Below, one piece after another: positions 10,962-23,905 of a stretch of 64,000 nt of DNA (position 1 is the stretch's first letter; every line of letters begins with the position of its first letter). The stretch comes from Paracentrotus lividus (Eukaryota; Echinodermata; Echinoidea; Camarodonta; Echinidae): positions 608,010 through 672,009 of the forward strand of contig CALNVZ010000381.1 of the NCBI GenBank assembly GCA_940671915.1, in the 5' to 3' direction. Under the pieces are notes generated by a model. That model saw only the letters and a program-made list of their open reading frames with translations, did not search any database and had not been told where the DNA came from. The translations under genes were made by a program, and so were the position numbers.

Positions 10962-12531
10962 AAAAAAACAAAAAACAAAAAAACACAATCACAGACTCCA
11001 TATGGAAATTTACTGAATTTAGGAATCAATCAAATTAAAGTGACACATTATTTGAAACAGGATTATCTCAGAATGAAAGGTTTTATAAATGAAAAAAAAA
11101 AAAAAAGAATTAACCCAAACACTATTCTATTTCCTTTTCATATTAGCAAACTATTTAATCTTTTATTAACAAATCCTACATCAATGTTTGAATAATGAAC
11201 CTTCGCTTTATCAAGCCTTAGGCCTATTCCATTATTTTAGAAAATAACAAAACCGTGAATATCATGAACCTAATGTACCTGTATGGAATAACAAACATTC
11301 AGATAAATTTGCAGCAAAAGTTTGGGGAACTAATTTCAATTAAATTTCTTGTATAACAAACCTCTTATCACATATTACACTGAAAAGAAAAACTCTGCAC
11401 TAATGCGCATGCTCAAAGTATGGCAAAACATGCTGAAAACAAGAGAAAATGAAATTGATATTGTGAAATTGTCGTCCCCATAAAAAATATCAATGCACAA
11501 TTTAGTATTTAATAAACATTTTTTTTTTTTTTGCTTGTCAATTCTCTCGAACCAATAGGATGACCTGACCCTATCCCTTTATAAAGTACGTTTGAAATTT
11601 CATCGTGGCCGAAGGCTGAAAAATTTTCTCAACACCTACCTGGGGAAAAGTTGCAAAATAGGTCAGTCTTACCCCATAACATTGTTTCAAGAAATGACCA
11701 ACAAAAAAAAAAAAACATGCTCTATGTGAATGTAGATATCATTGAAAATTCAATATTCATTTACAAGTAGAAGATAGCTTGTACCACATCTGTTCAATCG
11801 ACATTTGTTTTCAAAAATCCCTAGGGTAGAATACTACTTATGACTCCATTACATTAAATGTGTAAAATACTGACATTTTCATAATATCTCCGTGTAACTA
11901 TCGAACATAATACTTTAATTGACTGACTTTCTTATTAGATGCTAAGGGATTATTCTCAACAAGTTTAATTTTTGCATTTTACATTCCCGCCACATTTATG
12001 TAAAATAAAACAAAGATGAAAAAAATTGTTTGTGATATGTTGTGAATGTGGAAATAAAGGAATGAATGAATGAAGAAAAAAATTGTGTCAGCATTGATTG
12101 TTTACCATGATTGAGGGTATTTAATGATATATGTTGCAAAAAAAAAAATAAATAAATAAATAAACTGAATTAAAAAAAAAAAGAAATAACTTTGAATTCT
12201 ACTGATATCGAGAACATAATTATCAATTAATATTGAAATTAGATATAAACTAAAACTTCAGAAAAAAACCATTTAGATCTAGGCCTAGACTCTAATCCGA
12301 TATATGGAAAGACCCAATTAACGTAAATATTGCCAGGTAGCAAATCGGCATTATGATAATATAGAAAAAGAGCTGATATTTCATTATCTGAAAGAACATC
12401 ATTCAATACAAGAGGAGAGTGGGAACTTGGAAAGGGATGGATGATGGGGGATGGCTAGACTGACCAGTTCCTGTCGCAAAGCGACTAGGGATGGCCATAG
12501 CGCCAGGTGGGTATACCCGGTTGTTGTATGT
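10962..12531. other. AT-rich non-coding stretch
   Basis: Contains homopolymer A/T tracts and an AAAT microsatellite near 12150. No supported gene. The last 100 bp before the DNA element are GC-richer and may be part of an older repeat that served as its target. Confidence 0.4.
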
Positions 12532-14608
12532 GGGCAGTTCCAAGCAAAACAGGACATGACCCCCCAAATTTCAAATTCATAGTTCCATGACAAATTTGGT
12601 ATCATATGACAGCTAAAAGTCCAAATTTTCAATATCTGTGCATGGTTTAACGTTTTAAGGGCATTTTTGGATTAAAAATGGCATTAATATTCAATATTAC
12701 TAAAATTGTCAAATTTATATCTTTTTTTATTTAAATTTCATGTAAGAGAAATGTACCTACACATGTAGAAAATGAAAATATACTTTGATCATATTTTATT
12801 ATGAAAGCAGGATACATGTATATAAAAAATAAAGTTTTCACATAATATTTTGCTTCGCGATCTCTGTTTCACATCAGTGAGCACAAACATGAAGTTTCCT
12901 CGAAATGTCACTCCGTAACCACAAAAACACATATTTAACAAATATTTTTAGAATAATTGGGTTAAATGCAACAAAATTTTATTTGCAAATCTGGAACACC
13001 CATACCTATCAATTACATAAACTTTTCATATTTGAATGGATTTTGTTTGAGAAATACGGCCTCATAAAATGTGTCACTCCGTAACCATTATGGCTACGGA
13101 GTGACATCCCATTGCATTGCATGTACAATGTACATGTACAATTTGATCAAAGCTCACTCTACACTAGAACTTTTTAAATTCAGAATTCTTTTAGTGAAGT
13201 GCCCAAGAAAGACATCGGGTGTCATGCTTTGAGGATATGAGATCATAAATATGCAAATGAGCCCTTTGTCAGCAATTAATTGCACAACTCAGGCATTTGT
13301 GTGAGGTCTGATATGAGCTCCTTTAAGGACTTTGCAGCAGATTATTTTGGAAGAAAGTGGATGAGGCTGTGAACTCAATCATTTGGTTACATGTATACAA
13401 TTTAAGTAAGTTTAAATAGTAGATTAAAGAAGACACTGACCTGTACATATAAATAAAAGTAAGATAATGGGTTTGAAAATTACCCTACCTTGTGCTATCA
13501 TAATAAAGCATGACAGAATTGAAATTCATCAAGAAGCATTAAAAAAAAAATTAGCATAAATCAGCATAGATTATTTTCTAGTCACAATTTTAAAATTCTA
13601 TGTAGAAATTTAGTGAACATCATGGAGCTTTACCAGATTAGGAAAAAAAATCTGTCAAAAGATTTTTTAAAAAAATTATTTGCGGATTTTGAAAAAATTG
13701 CATAAATTAGCATACTTAATGAGTTTCAAAATTCTGTGTAAAATTTTTGCATCTCCCACCTAGTGCTATCATATAAAGCAAATGGAATTGAAAATGATCG
13801 ACAAAGAAAGGAGAAGAAGCATTTATTGCTATTTTTTAAGAATTTTGCATAAATTAGCATATATAATGTAGACAATTTTCAAATAAAATTCCAAAATTCT
13901 GTGTAGAAGTTTGGTAAACCTCATGTAGCTCTACTAGATGGAAAAAAAAACAAACAAAATCAAAATCGGTCGACAAATAAAGAAAATCCATTATTTGTGA
14001 ATTTTGAAAAATGCGCATAAATTAGCATACTTAATGAGTTTCAAAATTCTGTGTAGAAGTTTTGAATCCCCCACCCTGAGCTATCATACAGAGCAAGCAG
14101 AATTAAAATTGAAACAATCAAGAGTGTTTTTTTTATTTAGAAAGGGAAACATAGTCCATTTACATTCCCATTGTGTGGATGATTCAGAGGTCACTCCGTA
14201 ACCGTCACTCCGTAACCGGACATGGGTTCAAGTTTTAAGTCGTAATTAACAAAATATTCAACCAATTTTCTCCTGCAAGGCAGCATATGATACCTAGTAT
14301 AACATAGAATCCAATCAATTACTCAAAATTATGATAGCCATTTAAAGTTCACAGAGTTTAAGCAAAATGTTTTTTGCTCAAATATGCATGTCCATTTTGC
14401 GTCACTCCGTAACCATGATTATGAATATTCATATCTCATTAATTATGCAGATCACTATAACAAATGTTATCATTTTGAAAAGAGGGTACCATCAGCTATT
14501 GTCATGAACCATTTCTTTGTAAATAAAGATTAAAGTATGGATGATAAATGTGTTTGAATGCTGAAATGTTGCCTCTGAATGTCACTCCGCGTTACCTTGG
14601 AACTGCCC
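12532..14608 (+). mobile_element. GGGCAGTTCCAAG element, copy A (2.08 kb DNA transposon)
   Basis: Both ends carry the 13-bp inverted repeat GGGCAGTTCCAAG / CTTGGAACTGCCC, flanked by a 4-bp direct repeat ATGT (12528-12531 and 14609-14612). A near-identical copy sits in opposite orientation at 17439-19508. Inside, the 14-mer GTCACTCCGTAACC or its inverse occurs at 12907, 13073, 13092 (inverse, one change), 14190, 14204 (tandem pair), 14401 and, with two extra bases, at 14581 next to the right terminal repeat. No transposase ORF is present, so the element depends on a helper. Superfamily unknown; 4-bp target duplications fit Chapaev, Sola or Academ. Confidence 0.8.
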
Positions 14609-14612
14609 ATGT

Positions 14613-15849
14613 ACGGACGGGTTGTTTGTCCGGACAAAGACGACAATTTTAGGAGCTTTGTGATCAATATTTCATTAATCGATTGAAAATAATATCAGAC
14701 AATAACAAAGCACAAATATTCACAAATATTTTTACTATTTACTGCACAAATTTTGAGAAAATCGAGAGCAAAAGATGATGTTTTTATCTGCTTAAACTAG
14801 TGTCCGGACAACGGACCCCCCATCCTATGTAGCAATATTAATTAGCATGCAGGTTAGAAGGGGTAGATCTAGGCCAAAATTCTCTGCAATGCACAATATT
14901 AAATGAATGCAAATATAAAATGAGCAAATCAAAAGCCAAATTCTTCAGGAATGGAAAGAATTAACGTATGCAAAATATGGCTACTTCATCTACATGTAAT
15001 CTGTACTTACTTTTCACTTTCATATTTCAACACTAACAGTCCCACACACTCGATATTATTTCGGTATCGATCTACCGTAACATGTTAGAATCTAATCTCT
15101 CTCGTCATCTCTCATTTTAATTTTCTCTCTAACAAAATATCTCAAATTATTTGTCATTCTACTCACGTATTACATGTGTAATTACTGTAATTACACGCCT
15201 CATTGCAACACATACCTGGAATATATGCCTGTATTCCTGGCCGTAGTTGTATATTTCAAAGTCGATAATTTGTCCATTAATTTAAATAAACCGGGCCCTT
15301 GTTGTTGGCGCTCGAGCTCTTCAATAACTTTTTTAGATTACATGTATCTGCTCTCAGATCGAGGGCTAGGTATAGGTCTTTCAATATTGGTTTGTTTTTC
15401 CTGACTTCATCCGATTTTGAGCTCTGAAATGGCTCACCTGTCTCTCTCAGCAAAGTGCTAACAGTTAGGTTAATAAATATTAAAAGTGCATGTTAATTAA
15501 GTTATCGTAGTTTTTCAATTTTTTTTTTATTAGTATAAATTATTCCATCATTTTTCGTTGCTAGTTCAGAATGATTATGAGATGAATTCCCAAATATTTT
15601 TTTCAAGTTCAAAATATCATATTTTTAACGTCTTTTCATAAGCCTTCTTTCTCTTTCATACTTTTTGCAATGCAAAATGAAATGTTCAGTTGTTTCTGAA
15701 AGTGAAACTTCCCGTTAATTGTACGTAGTTAATTGCCATTATTTTCTCGATATAGACAGAAGACAAATAATTACTTCCTTTTTTTTTAATTTATAGGCCT
15801 AAAGGGGATTTCCAATTCAATGTTTTCTAGCTTTTTCTTTCAATGATCT

Positions 15850-15851
<2 letters not shown>
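14613..15851. other. Non-coding stretch
   Basis: No supported gene. Inverted motifs built on GTCCGGAC occur near 14630 and 14800 and could be the ends of a small element of about 200 bp. The rest is AT-rich. Confidence 0.4.

Positions 15852-15905
<54 letters not shown>
15852..15905. repeat. Poly-T tract of 54 bases
   Basis: Uninterrupted T run. It may be the tail of a minus-strand retroposon, but no body is recognisable next to it. Confidence 0.85.
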
Positions 15906-15907
<2 letters not shown>

Positions 15908-16201
15908 GAGTTTATCACGCGACTGTGATACCATGTATATATAGCCCACAACGAGAAGGTATCCATTCGAATATAAATGTCTAGGCCTGTCTAATATCGA
16001 CTCAAAAAGCCTAATTTCTTATATGATTACTTTCATAGATGAATTGTAGCGCAGAATCTAGCAAAGATATGACAGATATTCCATTCTAATGCCATATACT
16101 TGTCAGCTCACTTATATTCTATACTTGAACTTTTCGAGATTCCTAATTCTGGAATAAATGCTGAGCCGGTATTTTTATCTTCTTGTTTGGATCAATCAGT
16201 A

Positions 16202-17134
16202 GGGGAGGCTCAGGTTAGTTAAGCCAGTGGGTTAGTTGAGCCACCCCCTCTAAATAGGTCAAGACCATTTTTAAATTTATAATGCTTTCATCTCTTGTTA
16301 CATAATGATAGATGGACCAAATTTGATACATGGGTGCAGACTATACAAGCTTATAATCAACAAAATTTGATTTTTGCTGGTCAAATTCTTTGTGACATGT
16401 GTGCTCATACTTTTGACACCCTAAAGATTTAAAGGACTATCATATTACAGTTGAAAGGAGTATCATTGTAAATGAATTTAACCATATCATTAGATTTGTG
16501 TCTAGTAAGCATTTCACTTTCCACTCCAATTAGTAAAAAATAAAAATAAAAAAATAAGGTATGGGGTTAGTTGAGCCGCGTTGTTGATGGGGTAAGTTGA
16601 GCATATGCCTATAGTAGGCACATGGGTTAAAAAATTTTGAAAAGAATATTTTGGGGTTTTGTATTTTGTTATCATTATTAAACAGGAAAAGCATATGTCA
16701 TGCCCCAAGACTATTTATGAAGGACGTACCTCCGAAAATAGGAAAAAAAATTATATGCACCAAAAAGTAACCCGTATGTGTGCGTGCATGCGTGTGAGTT
16801 GGTGTATGTGAGGGTGTGGGTGTGTGTTTATGTGTGTCTTTTGGGATGGGGGAGACCCGAGTCAGTACCCCAGAATTGATTTATGCCGCATGGCTCAACT
16901 AACCCAACGCCTTGGCTCAATTTATCTGCGTGTTGGTGTTAGTTGAGCCACTTGACACTTTTTTTTTTAATTGCCCGAGGCTCCAAAACCGAAAGTGCTA
17001 ATTTCGGGATATACCTTTTATAATTTGCCTAACATACCACTATTTCAATCCCAATCCTCAACAGCCTAAAAACTTTACCCATGGGCACCAGGTGACCTTG
17101 AGTAAAAAGTGGCTCAACTAACCGGAGTCTCCCC
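16202..17134. mobile_element. MITE with internal GTTAGTTGAGCC repeats
   Basis: The left end GGGGAGGCTCAGGTTAGTT matches the inverse of the right end (AACTAACCGGAGTCTCCCC) with two mismatches, and TA flanks both sides. The subterminal word GTTAGTTGAGCC recurs in both orientations at about 16229, 16565, 16890 and 16940. About 933 bp, no ORF. Repeating the terminal sequence internally is the same design as the 2.07-kb GGGCAGTTCCAAG element but with unrelated sequence. Confidence 0.75.
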
Positions 17135-17376
17135 TAAATATCTTTATTCTATCCGTTTCATGTTTTATCAGATACTTCTCTGCGACGGACAAACAAAAAA
17201 GGTTATCGGAGACATCTCTGAGTTGAGACGTCTCCGTGAAGTGAGATAGCATCTGTATACATGCCGCAGCAATTAGGGCTAATTAGGCCTATCGACGGTG
17301 ATTTGATGGGTTTCCCATTTTGATTTCTTATTGAAAAAATATATGACACTAGTAGGCCTACAAATTACTTGGACTT

Positions 17377-19596
17377 CAGTGGCGGATCCAGGATTTCAAG
17401 ATAGGGGGGAGGGGCGCCGCCGCCGAATTTTTCTATATGGGCAGTTCCAAGGTAACGGAGTGACATTCAGAAGCAACATTTCAACATTCAAACAAATTTA
17501 TCATCCATACTTTAATTTTTATTTACAAAGGAAATGGTTCATGACAATAGCTGATGGCACCCTCTTTTCAAAATGATTAAGTTTGTTGTAGTGATCTGCA
17601 TAATTAATGAGATATGAATATTCATAATCATGGTTACGGAGTGACGCAAAATGGACATGCATATTTGAGCAAAAAACATTTTACTTAAACTCTGTGAACT
17701 TAAAATGGCAATCACAATTTTAAGTAATTGATGGATTCTATGTTATATTAGGTATTATATGCTGCCTTGCATAAGAAAATTGTTGAATATTTTTGTAATT
17801 ATGACTTAAAACTTAAACCCATATCTGGTTACGGAGTGACGGTTACGGAGTGACCTCTGAATCATCCACACAATGGCAATGTAAAAAGACTAGTCTGCCT
17901 TGCTAAATAAAAAAAAAACACTTGATTGTTTCAATTTAAATTCTGTTTGCTCTATATGATAGTCCTGGTGGGGATTCAAAACTTCTACACAGAACTTTGA
18001 AACTCATTATGTATGCTAATTTATGCGCATGTTTTAAGATTCACAATAATGGATCTTCTTTATTTGTCAACGATTTTTTTTTTTTTTTTTTTGGGGGGGG
18101 GGGCGGGGGTTCCAACTACTGTAGTGGAGCTACATGAGGTTTACCAAAATTCAAAATTTTTGGATGCTAACTTATGCAAATTTTTTTCAAAAATAACAAT
18201 AAATGCTTCTTCTCCTTCATTTTTCGATGATCTTCAATTCCATTTGCTTTTTATGATAACAATAGGTGGTGGATACAAAAAAATTACACAGAATTTTGAA
18301 ACTCATTAAGTTTGCTAATTTATGCAAATTTTTCAAAATTCTCAAACAAAATTTTTTTTTTTTTTTTTGACAGATTTTTTTTTTCTAATCTGGTAAAGCT
18401 CCATGATTTTCACTATATTTCTACGTAAAATTTTGAAATTACTAGAAAATAAACTATGCTAATTTAAGCTAAATTTAATCCCTCTTTCCCCTAAAAAATG
18501 CTTATTCCTGTTCATTTGTTGAGCAATTTCAATTCTGTTGTGCTTTACATTACAGCACTAGGTAGGGTAATTTTCAAACCCATTGTTTTACTTTTATGCA
18601 TATGTACAGGTCAGTGTCTTCTTTGAACTACTATTTAAACTATATATATTGTACATCATACACATAACCAATTGATTGGGTTCACAGCCTCATCCAGTTC
18701 TTTCCAAAATAATTTGCTACAAAGTCCTCAAAGGAGCTCATATCAGACCTCACATAAATGCCCTACATGTAGTTGTGCACCTATAATTGCTGACAAAGGG
18801 CTCATTTGCATAATTATGATCTCATACCCTCACAGCATGACACCTCAATGTCTCTCTTGGGCACTTCACAAAAAGAATTCTAAACTTAAAATTTTTTAGT
18901 GTAGAGTGAGCTTTGATCAAATACATTGTACATGCAATTCAATGGGATGTCACTCCGTAACCATAATGGTTACGGAGTGACACATTTTTATGAAGCCATA
19001 TTTCTCAAACAAAATCTATTCAAATATAAAAAGTGTATGTAATTGATAGGTATGGGTGTTCCAGATTTGTAAATAAATTTTTGTTGCATTAAACCCAATT
19101 ACTCTAAAAATATTTCAAAAATATGTCTTTTTGTGGTTACGGAGTGACATTTTAAGGTAACTTCATGTTTGTGCTCACTGATGTGAAACAAAGATCGCAA
19201 AGCAAAATATTGTGTTAAAACTTTACTTTTGATATATCCTACTTTCATAATAGAATATAATCAAAGTAGATTTTCATTTTCTAGGTACATTTATCTTTCA
19301 TGAAATTTTAATAAAAAAGATGCAAATTTGACAATTTTAATAGAATTGAATATTAATGCCATTTTTAAACCCAAAATGCCCTAAAAAGGCCAAACCATCC
19401 ACATACATTGAAAATTTGGACTTTTAGCTCTCATATGATACCAAATTCGTCATGGAACCATGAATTTGAAATTTTGGGGGTCATGTCCTGTTTTGCTTGG
19501 AACTGCCCATATCAACAACAGGCAATGAGCGGCCTTTTCAAATTATGGGGGGGGGGGGGGGGGGGTCCCCTGCGACCCCGCCTGGATCCGCCACTG
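17377..19596. mobile_element. CAGTGGCGGATCCAGG element hosting a nested transposon
   Basis: The 16-bp inverted ends CAGTGGCGGATCCAGG (17377-17392) and CCTGGATCCGCCACTG (19581-19596) bracket only about 150 bp of their own sequence, including G-runs at both sides, plus the nested element at 17439-19508. The end sequence and G-runs are typical of short hAT-like elements in marine invertebrates (family knowledge). Flanks GGACTT and GGACTC could be a degenerate target duplication. Confidence 0.6.
17439..19508 (-). mobile_element. GGGCAGTTCCAAG element, copy B (inverted relative to A)
   Basis: Same 13-bp terminal inverted repeats as copy A, flanked by the 4-bp direct repeat ATAT (17435-17438 and 19509-19512). 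Internal GGTTACGGAGTGAC words occur at the positions expected from copy A: near the left end, near 17632, a tandem pair near 17827, an inverted pair forming a hairpin at about 18949-18981, and near 19134. Sequence identity to copy A is high by eye but with many indels, so the two insertions are separate and not recent. It sits inside the CAGTGGCGGATCCAGG element. Confidence 0.8.
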
Positions 19597-19859
19597 GACT
19601 CGCAAAATTTCCTTTTTGTACTCAATGTTCCATGTTCTATGATTATGGTGAAAAGGAATTCAGATGTGATATTCACCCATCTATAGTCTTTGTTCGTCTA
19701 TACAATCTAAGAAAGTAAATCTAAGAAAGAATGATTTGAATATTTTGTTGGGATTAACGATCTATAATCTATGACCCTAACTAATAAGCAGGATATTCCT
19801 GACAGAAACACGGAATGGTGCCTCGATTGCAGAATTAAACCTTATATCAGAGTGCTGAA

Positions 19860-20840
19860 TCACCACCATCACCCCGATCACCACCACCACAACCCCAAAC
19901 AACACAGCCCCAAACATATCATCAACATATCATTCCCCTCTTCAACATCACTATCAGTAATTGTTATTACCACCATTATATCAACGTTATCAACACCAGC
20001 ACCATTATCACCATCACCATAATCATGCTCATCATCATCACCTCCAACATCACCATTATCACCATTTATATCGTCATCATCATCAACCATCTTCATCATC
20101 ATAATCAACGCCATCATTAACCTATCATCATCATAATCACCCTCTTCATCATCATCTTCATCATCATCACCATAATCATCATCATTATCACCATCTACAA
20201 CACCATTATCATCACCACCACCATCAACATCACCCATCACCATCACAATCATCCTCACCATCATCATCACCATTATCCTCACCATCATCATCATCACCAT
20301 CACCACCACCATCATCATCACCATCATCATCACCATCAACACCATATCACCCTCACCACCTTCATCATCACATCCATCATTACCATCATCACCATCATCA
20401 TTATCATTATCATCATCAACACCATTATCATCACCACCACCAACATCACCCATCAACATCATCATCATCATCCTCACCATCATTACCACCATTGTCTTCA
20501 CCATCATCATCATCATCATCACCATAATCATCAACACCATCACCACCATCATCATCACCATCATCATCATCATCCTCACCATCATCACCACCATTTTCTT
20601 CACCATCATCATCATCATCATCACATAATCATCAACATCATCACCACCACCATCACCATCACCATCTTTATCATCACAATCATTATCACCATCATCATCT
20701 CCATCACTACCATCATCACCACCATCTCCATCACCATCATCAATCTCATCACCATCTCCATCACCACTACCACCACCATCATCACCATCATCATCATTAT
20801 CATCAACACCATTATCATCAAAATCATCATCTACAAATTA
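19860..20840. repeat. CAT/CAC trinucleotide microsatellite, about 1 kb
   Basis: Almost pure CAT and CAC units on the plus strand (ATG/GTG on the minus). The long minus-strand ORFs here encode only M, D, V and G runs and are artefacts of the repeat. Confidence 0.9.
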
Positions 20841-20878
20841 CCTTACAACGACAACACAATTGACAAGAGTAGAAACAA

Positions 20879-21355
20879 AAAGCATAAAAATATCTGTATG
20901 TGAAAATATTGGCTTATCAACAATAGATGCTAAAACACAGAATATGGAATGCTGAGGTTATACCATTTTCTAAGAGGCATAAAGGAGATATCCTTCGATA
21001 TACTTTAAAGCAAAAGGCAGTATGGTAATGCTATATAGGAACGCAAGTAATGGGAATAATAGCTTTCATGGAAGTTGATTTAGTACTGATGTGAGATATT
21101 AAAAACAAAAAAACTATTGATTGTAAATATAAAACTCACTTGTTTTTAAAGGAATGAATATTGAGTATAATCAATAGTGTTTGGAAGTATTTGAAAATCT
21201 CCTACTAACGTAGGGTTAGAAGAATTATTATCTATGATAATGTATGATTCATCAACTAGTATAACATTGAACAATATTTAGTTCCATTATGCATATTCTA
21301 CTAGGAATATTGCTAAACTAATAGTTGCTATTTCACCAGAGGCCTATCGCTGTTA
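20879..21355 (+). repeat. Left copy of the direct repeat flanking the assembly gap
   Basis: Matches 23906-24365 in the same orientation from 'agcataaaaatatctgta' to 'caccagaggcct'. The differences are mainly one- to three-base insertions and deletions, the pattern expected of one locus assembled twice. Confidence 0.8.
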
Positions 21356-22560
21356 GCATAGCACAGTAAACTTATGAATGTTAATAAGATACCAGATTAA
21401 CTTAAAATATAAAAAATAAATTAATATTTATCATTACAGATACAGTAAATTGATACAATATATAATGATTAATACACGAAAATTCGGAATGTAAATCAAC
21501 TTAATTATAAATATATTAGCACAAAACATATTCTCCACATCTACCTATGAAAATCAACACCTGAGTCAAACAGCGCTCTATCATCACTCTAGAAATGCAC
21601 AGTTGACAACATCACCATTCTATATTAAGATGCGAATAAAGAGGCGAGAACTATATCACCGACAAACACACAGAAAAGATTAACAATCATACCTCACATT
21701 CGAGAATATTAAATCAGAGATTTTATTGCACGCAACTAGCACCGGTCATCGCTATTTTACCCCTTATTCACGCTAAAATTCTCAGTTCCTGTCACATATG
21801 CACATGACAGTACAACTAACACACTACCTACTCAGAATAGATGACATTCCTATCCACATTCTAGGACATCATCGACAAGACTAGATATAGTTGTGTCTGT
21901 AGTATCCCAAATTGGCGCAATCTCTCATCAACTAGACTTAACAATCAATCTATAATCTGACATGTTATACAGTCCACCGAGTATCTCGCGATAACACTAA
22001 TATACTTGGTTCTATATATAGTTGCTATAGCAGCATACTCTGCGTTGTAAACCAACGCATTACTGATCTTTTGATGTAGATCGGCAGGCTTGTCCATCGC
22101 TGGGACTTATGGACCTGATAGTAACCCCCACTGACCATCGATGGCTCTTCCGTAACACTCATAAAGGCAAACTATTCAACTGAACCAAATCAGTCCTGGT
22201 ACGTCACTCGTCTCACTCATAAGGCTTACTTAGTCACTTTACCACAGCTAACACTCAGCACAGCACACATAGAGCAAGGACAACATAGGTATCGAATACA
22301 ATCAACATTGAACTCAGAATGACAACACCTCACACCCTAACACTCTACACCATCTCCCTACATAACATCAAAACAACATACTTCAGAAGTAAGTACCCAA
22401 CACCTCACACTCTAACCTTAACTAGCCCTCTCTACAAAGCTATCAAACAAATACTCAAAGTATACCACACTCACACCTAAACACCCTAACCTACCTCCTA
22501 CCACTTCACATAACTTATCAACAACTAAACCAGCATACTATAAGAAGATATGATGGAGTG
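21356..22560. other. Non-coding stretch with a G-poor segment
   Basis: From about 22250 to 22540 G almost disappears from the plus strand (one G in some 60-base lines) while C and A dominate. No ORF or repeat family is recognisable. Confidence 0.5.
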
Positions 22561-22930
22561 TTAAACATTTGAGATATCTGTAGGAAGAGATGTGGACTGT
22601 CGATTCAAAGGGTACATCAATTCTTTGGCAAAGACACTTGTCTATCATCCACCGATGTACTGTACATATATCAGGGCAAATTCCAGGATTTCATGAGGGG
22701 TGGGGGGCAAATTGGAATTTTAGATATATGGTAACGCCCAATTTTTTTATCCTCGCACACCAGGGTAAGAGCAAAGCAAAAAAAAAAAAAAAAAAAAAGA
22801 AGAAAGAGAAAGGGGGTGGGGGGTAGGCTTTCTTTTTTATTTATTTTCATTTTTATCTATTTATTTATTTTTTTTATCTGTTGGGGGGGGGTATAGGGTC
22901 ATCAAGTATCGACCATGAGGGGGTAAAGTT

Positions 22931-22955
22931 NNNNNNNNNNNNNNNNNNNNNNNNN
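22931..22955. other. Assembly gap (25 N)
   Basis: A run of N of fixed length, so the true distance is unknown. The sequence just before it is homopolymer-rich (A run, then G runs), a plausible cause of the break. Confidence 1.
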
Positions 22956-23905
22956 GAAAAAAAGGAATTGCTAATAAGTACTTTGCTTTTATTTGCATGA
23001 TACAATAATAACATGTGAACCATTTCAAACTAAAATGCATAAAAATATATGTGATGTCTACATCATTATAGTAGTAAGCTCATTCAAGGCACTTTATGTG
23101 AATCAAGGATTATTACAAAATGAATTAAAGGATTATACAATAATGTAATCTACAAATATGTTTATTAAAAATGCATTTTAATGTTACCAACACCAGTGCA
23201 AACACTGTAGAGTTAATAAAAAGTTACGATTTTACTAAAGATATATTACATAATACACTGGTCAAATATATATTTTTGCATTTAACATGCTTTGGTTAGC
23301 GTCTACAGTACAATGTTAAAAAGTAATGAATACAATCGTTATTTCAAGACATGGCAGGGCGATATTGATCTCAAATAAATCTTCAAAAAGAACAAGTATT
23401 TTACATAAGTGAACATTTCTTAATAAAATACTCTCAATGGTATTCTGTCGCACAAGTTTCACACTAAATGATATACTTTAAAATATGGAAATCTATTATG
23501 GTAAACCAAGTAAAGTTTGTCCTATGAAAATGATCATGAGTTATAATGAATATCCTGGACCCGTCCCTCAAACAAATTAAATTAAGAAAGAGCCATAAGG
23601 GAAGAATAAACATCATGATACCATAAATAAATCCTCTTGCTTTAAAAAGACAATTTACATAATAAGAAGAAGTACAACTATACCCGCTTAGAAGAGATAG
23701 ATTTGATGAAAATGGGAGATCACCAACAATAAATCAATTTCTGCAGAAGAAGTCATTTTCGCAGTGGCTTTTTATTTTTGCAATTTCACACGTCAGACCT
23801 TGCAAAAATACACATATCAATGTATGGCTACTTTAAGATAGAAATGAAGATGTCACCAAACATCATGTAATGAAGGTCTCATGAATTTTCTCGCCTAGTC
23901 AAAAA
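22956..23905. other. AT-rich non-coding stretch right of the gap
   Basis: No supported ORF or repeat structure. Likely intronic or 3' flank of the minus-strand PDZ gene. Confidence 0.35.

Noticed and set aside
10581..10988. 135-codon minus-strand ORF
   Set aside because: Produced by the CGAAT array and the adjoining GGTAAA microsatellite (the YLYLYLY run), not a gene.
14600..14830. Separate transposon with GTCCGGAC-type ends next to copy A
   Set aside because: Inverted GTCCGGAC words are present, but the ends could not be matched over a longer length and no target duplication was found.
19878..20830. Minus-strand ORFs of 248 and 69 codons rich in M, D and V
   Set aside because: They read a CAT/CAC trinucleotide microsatellite; no start context and no non-repetitive residues.
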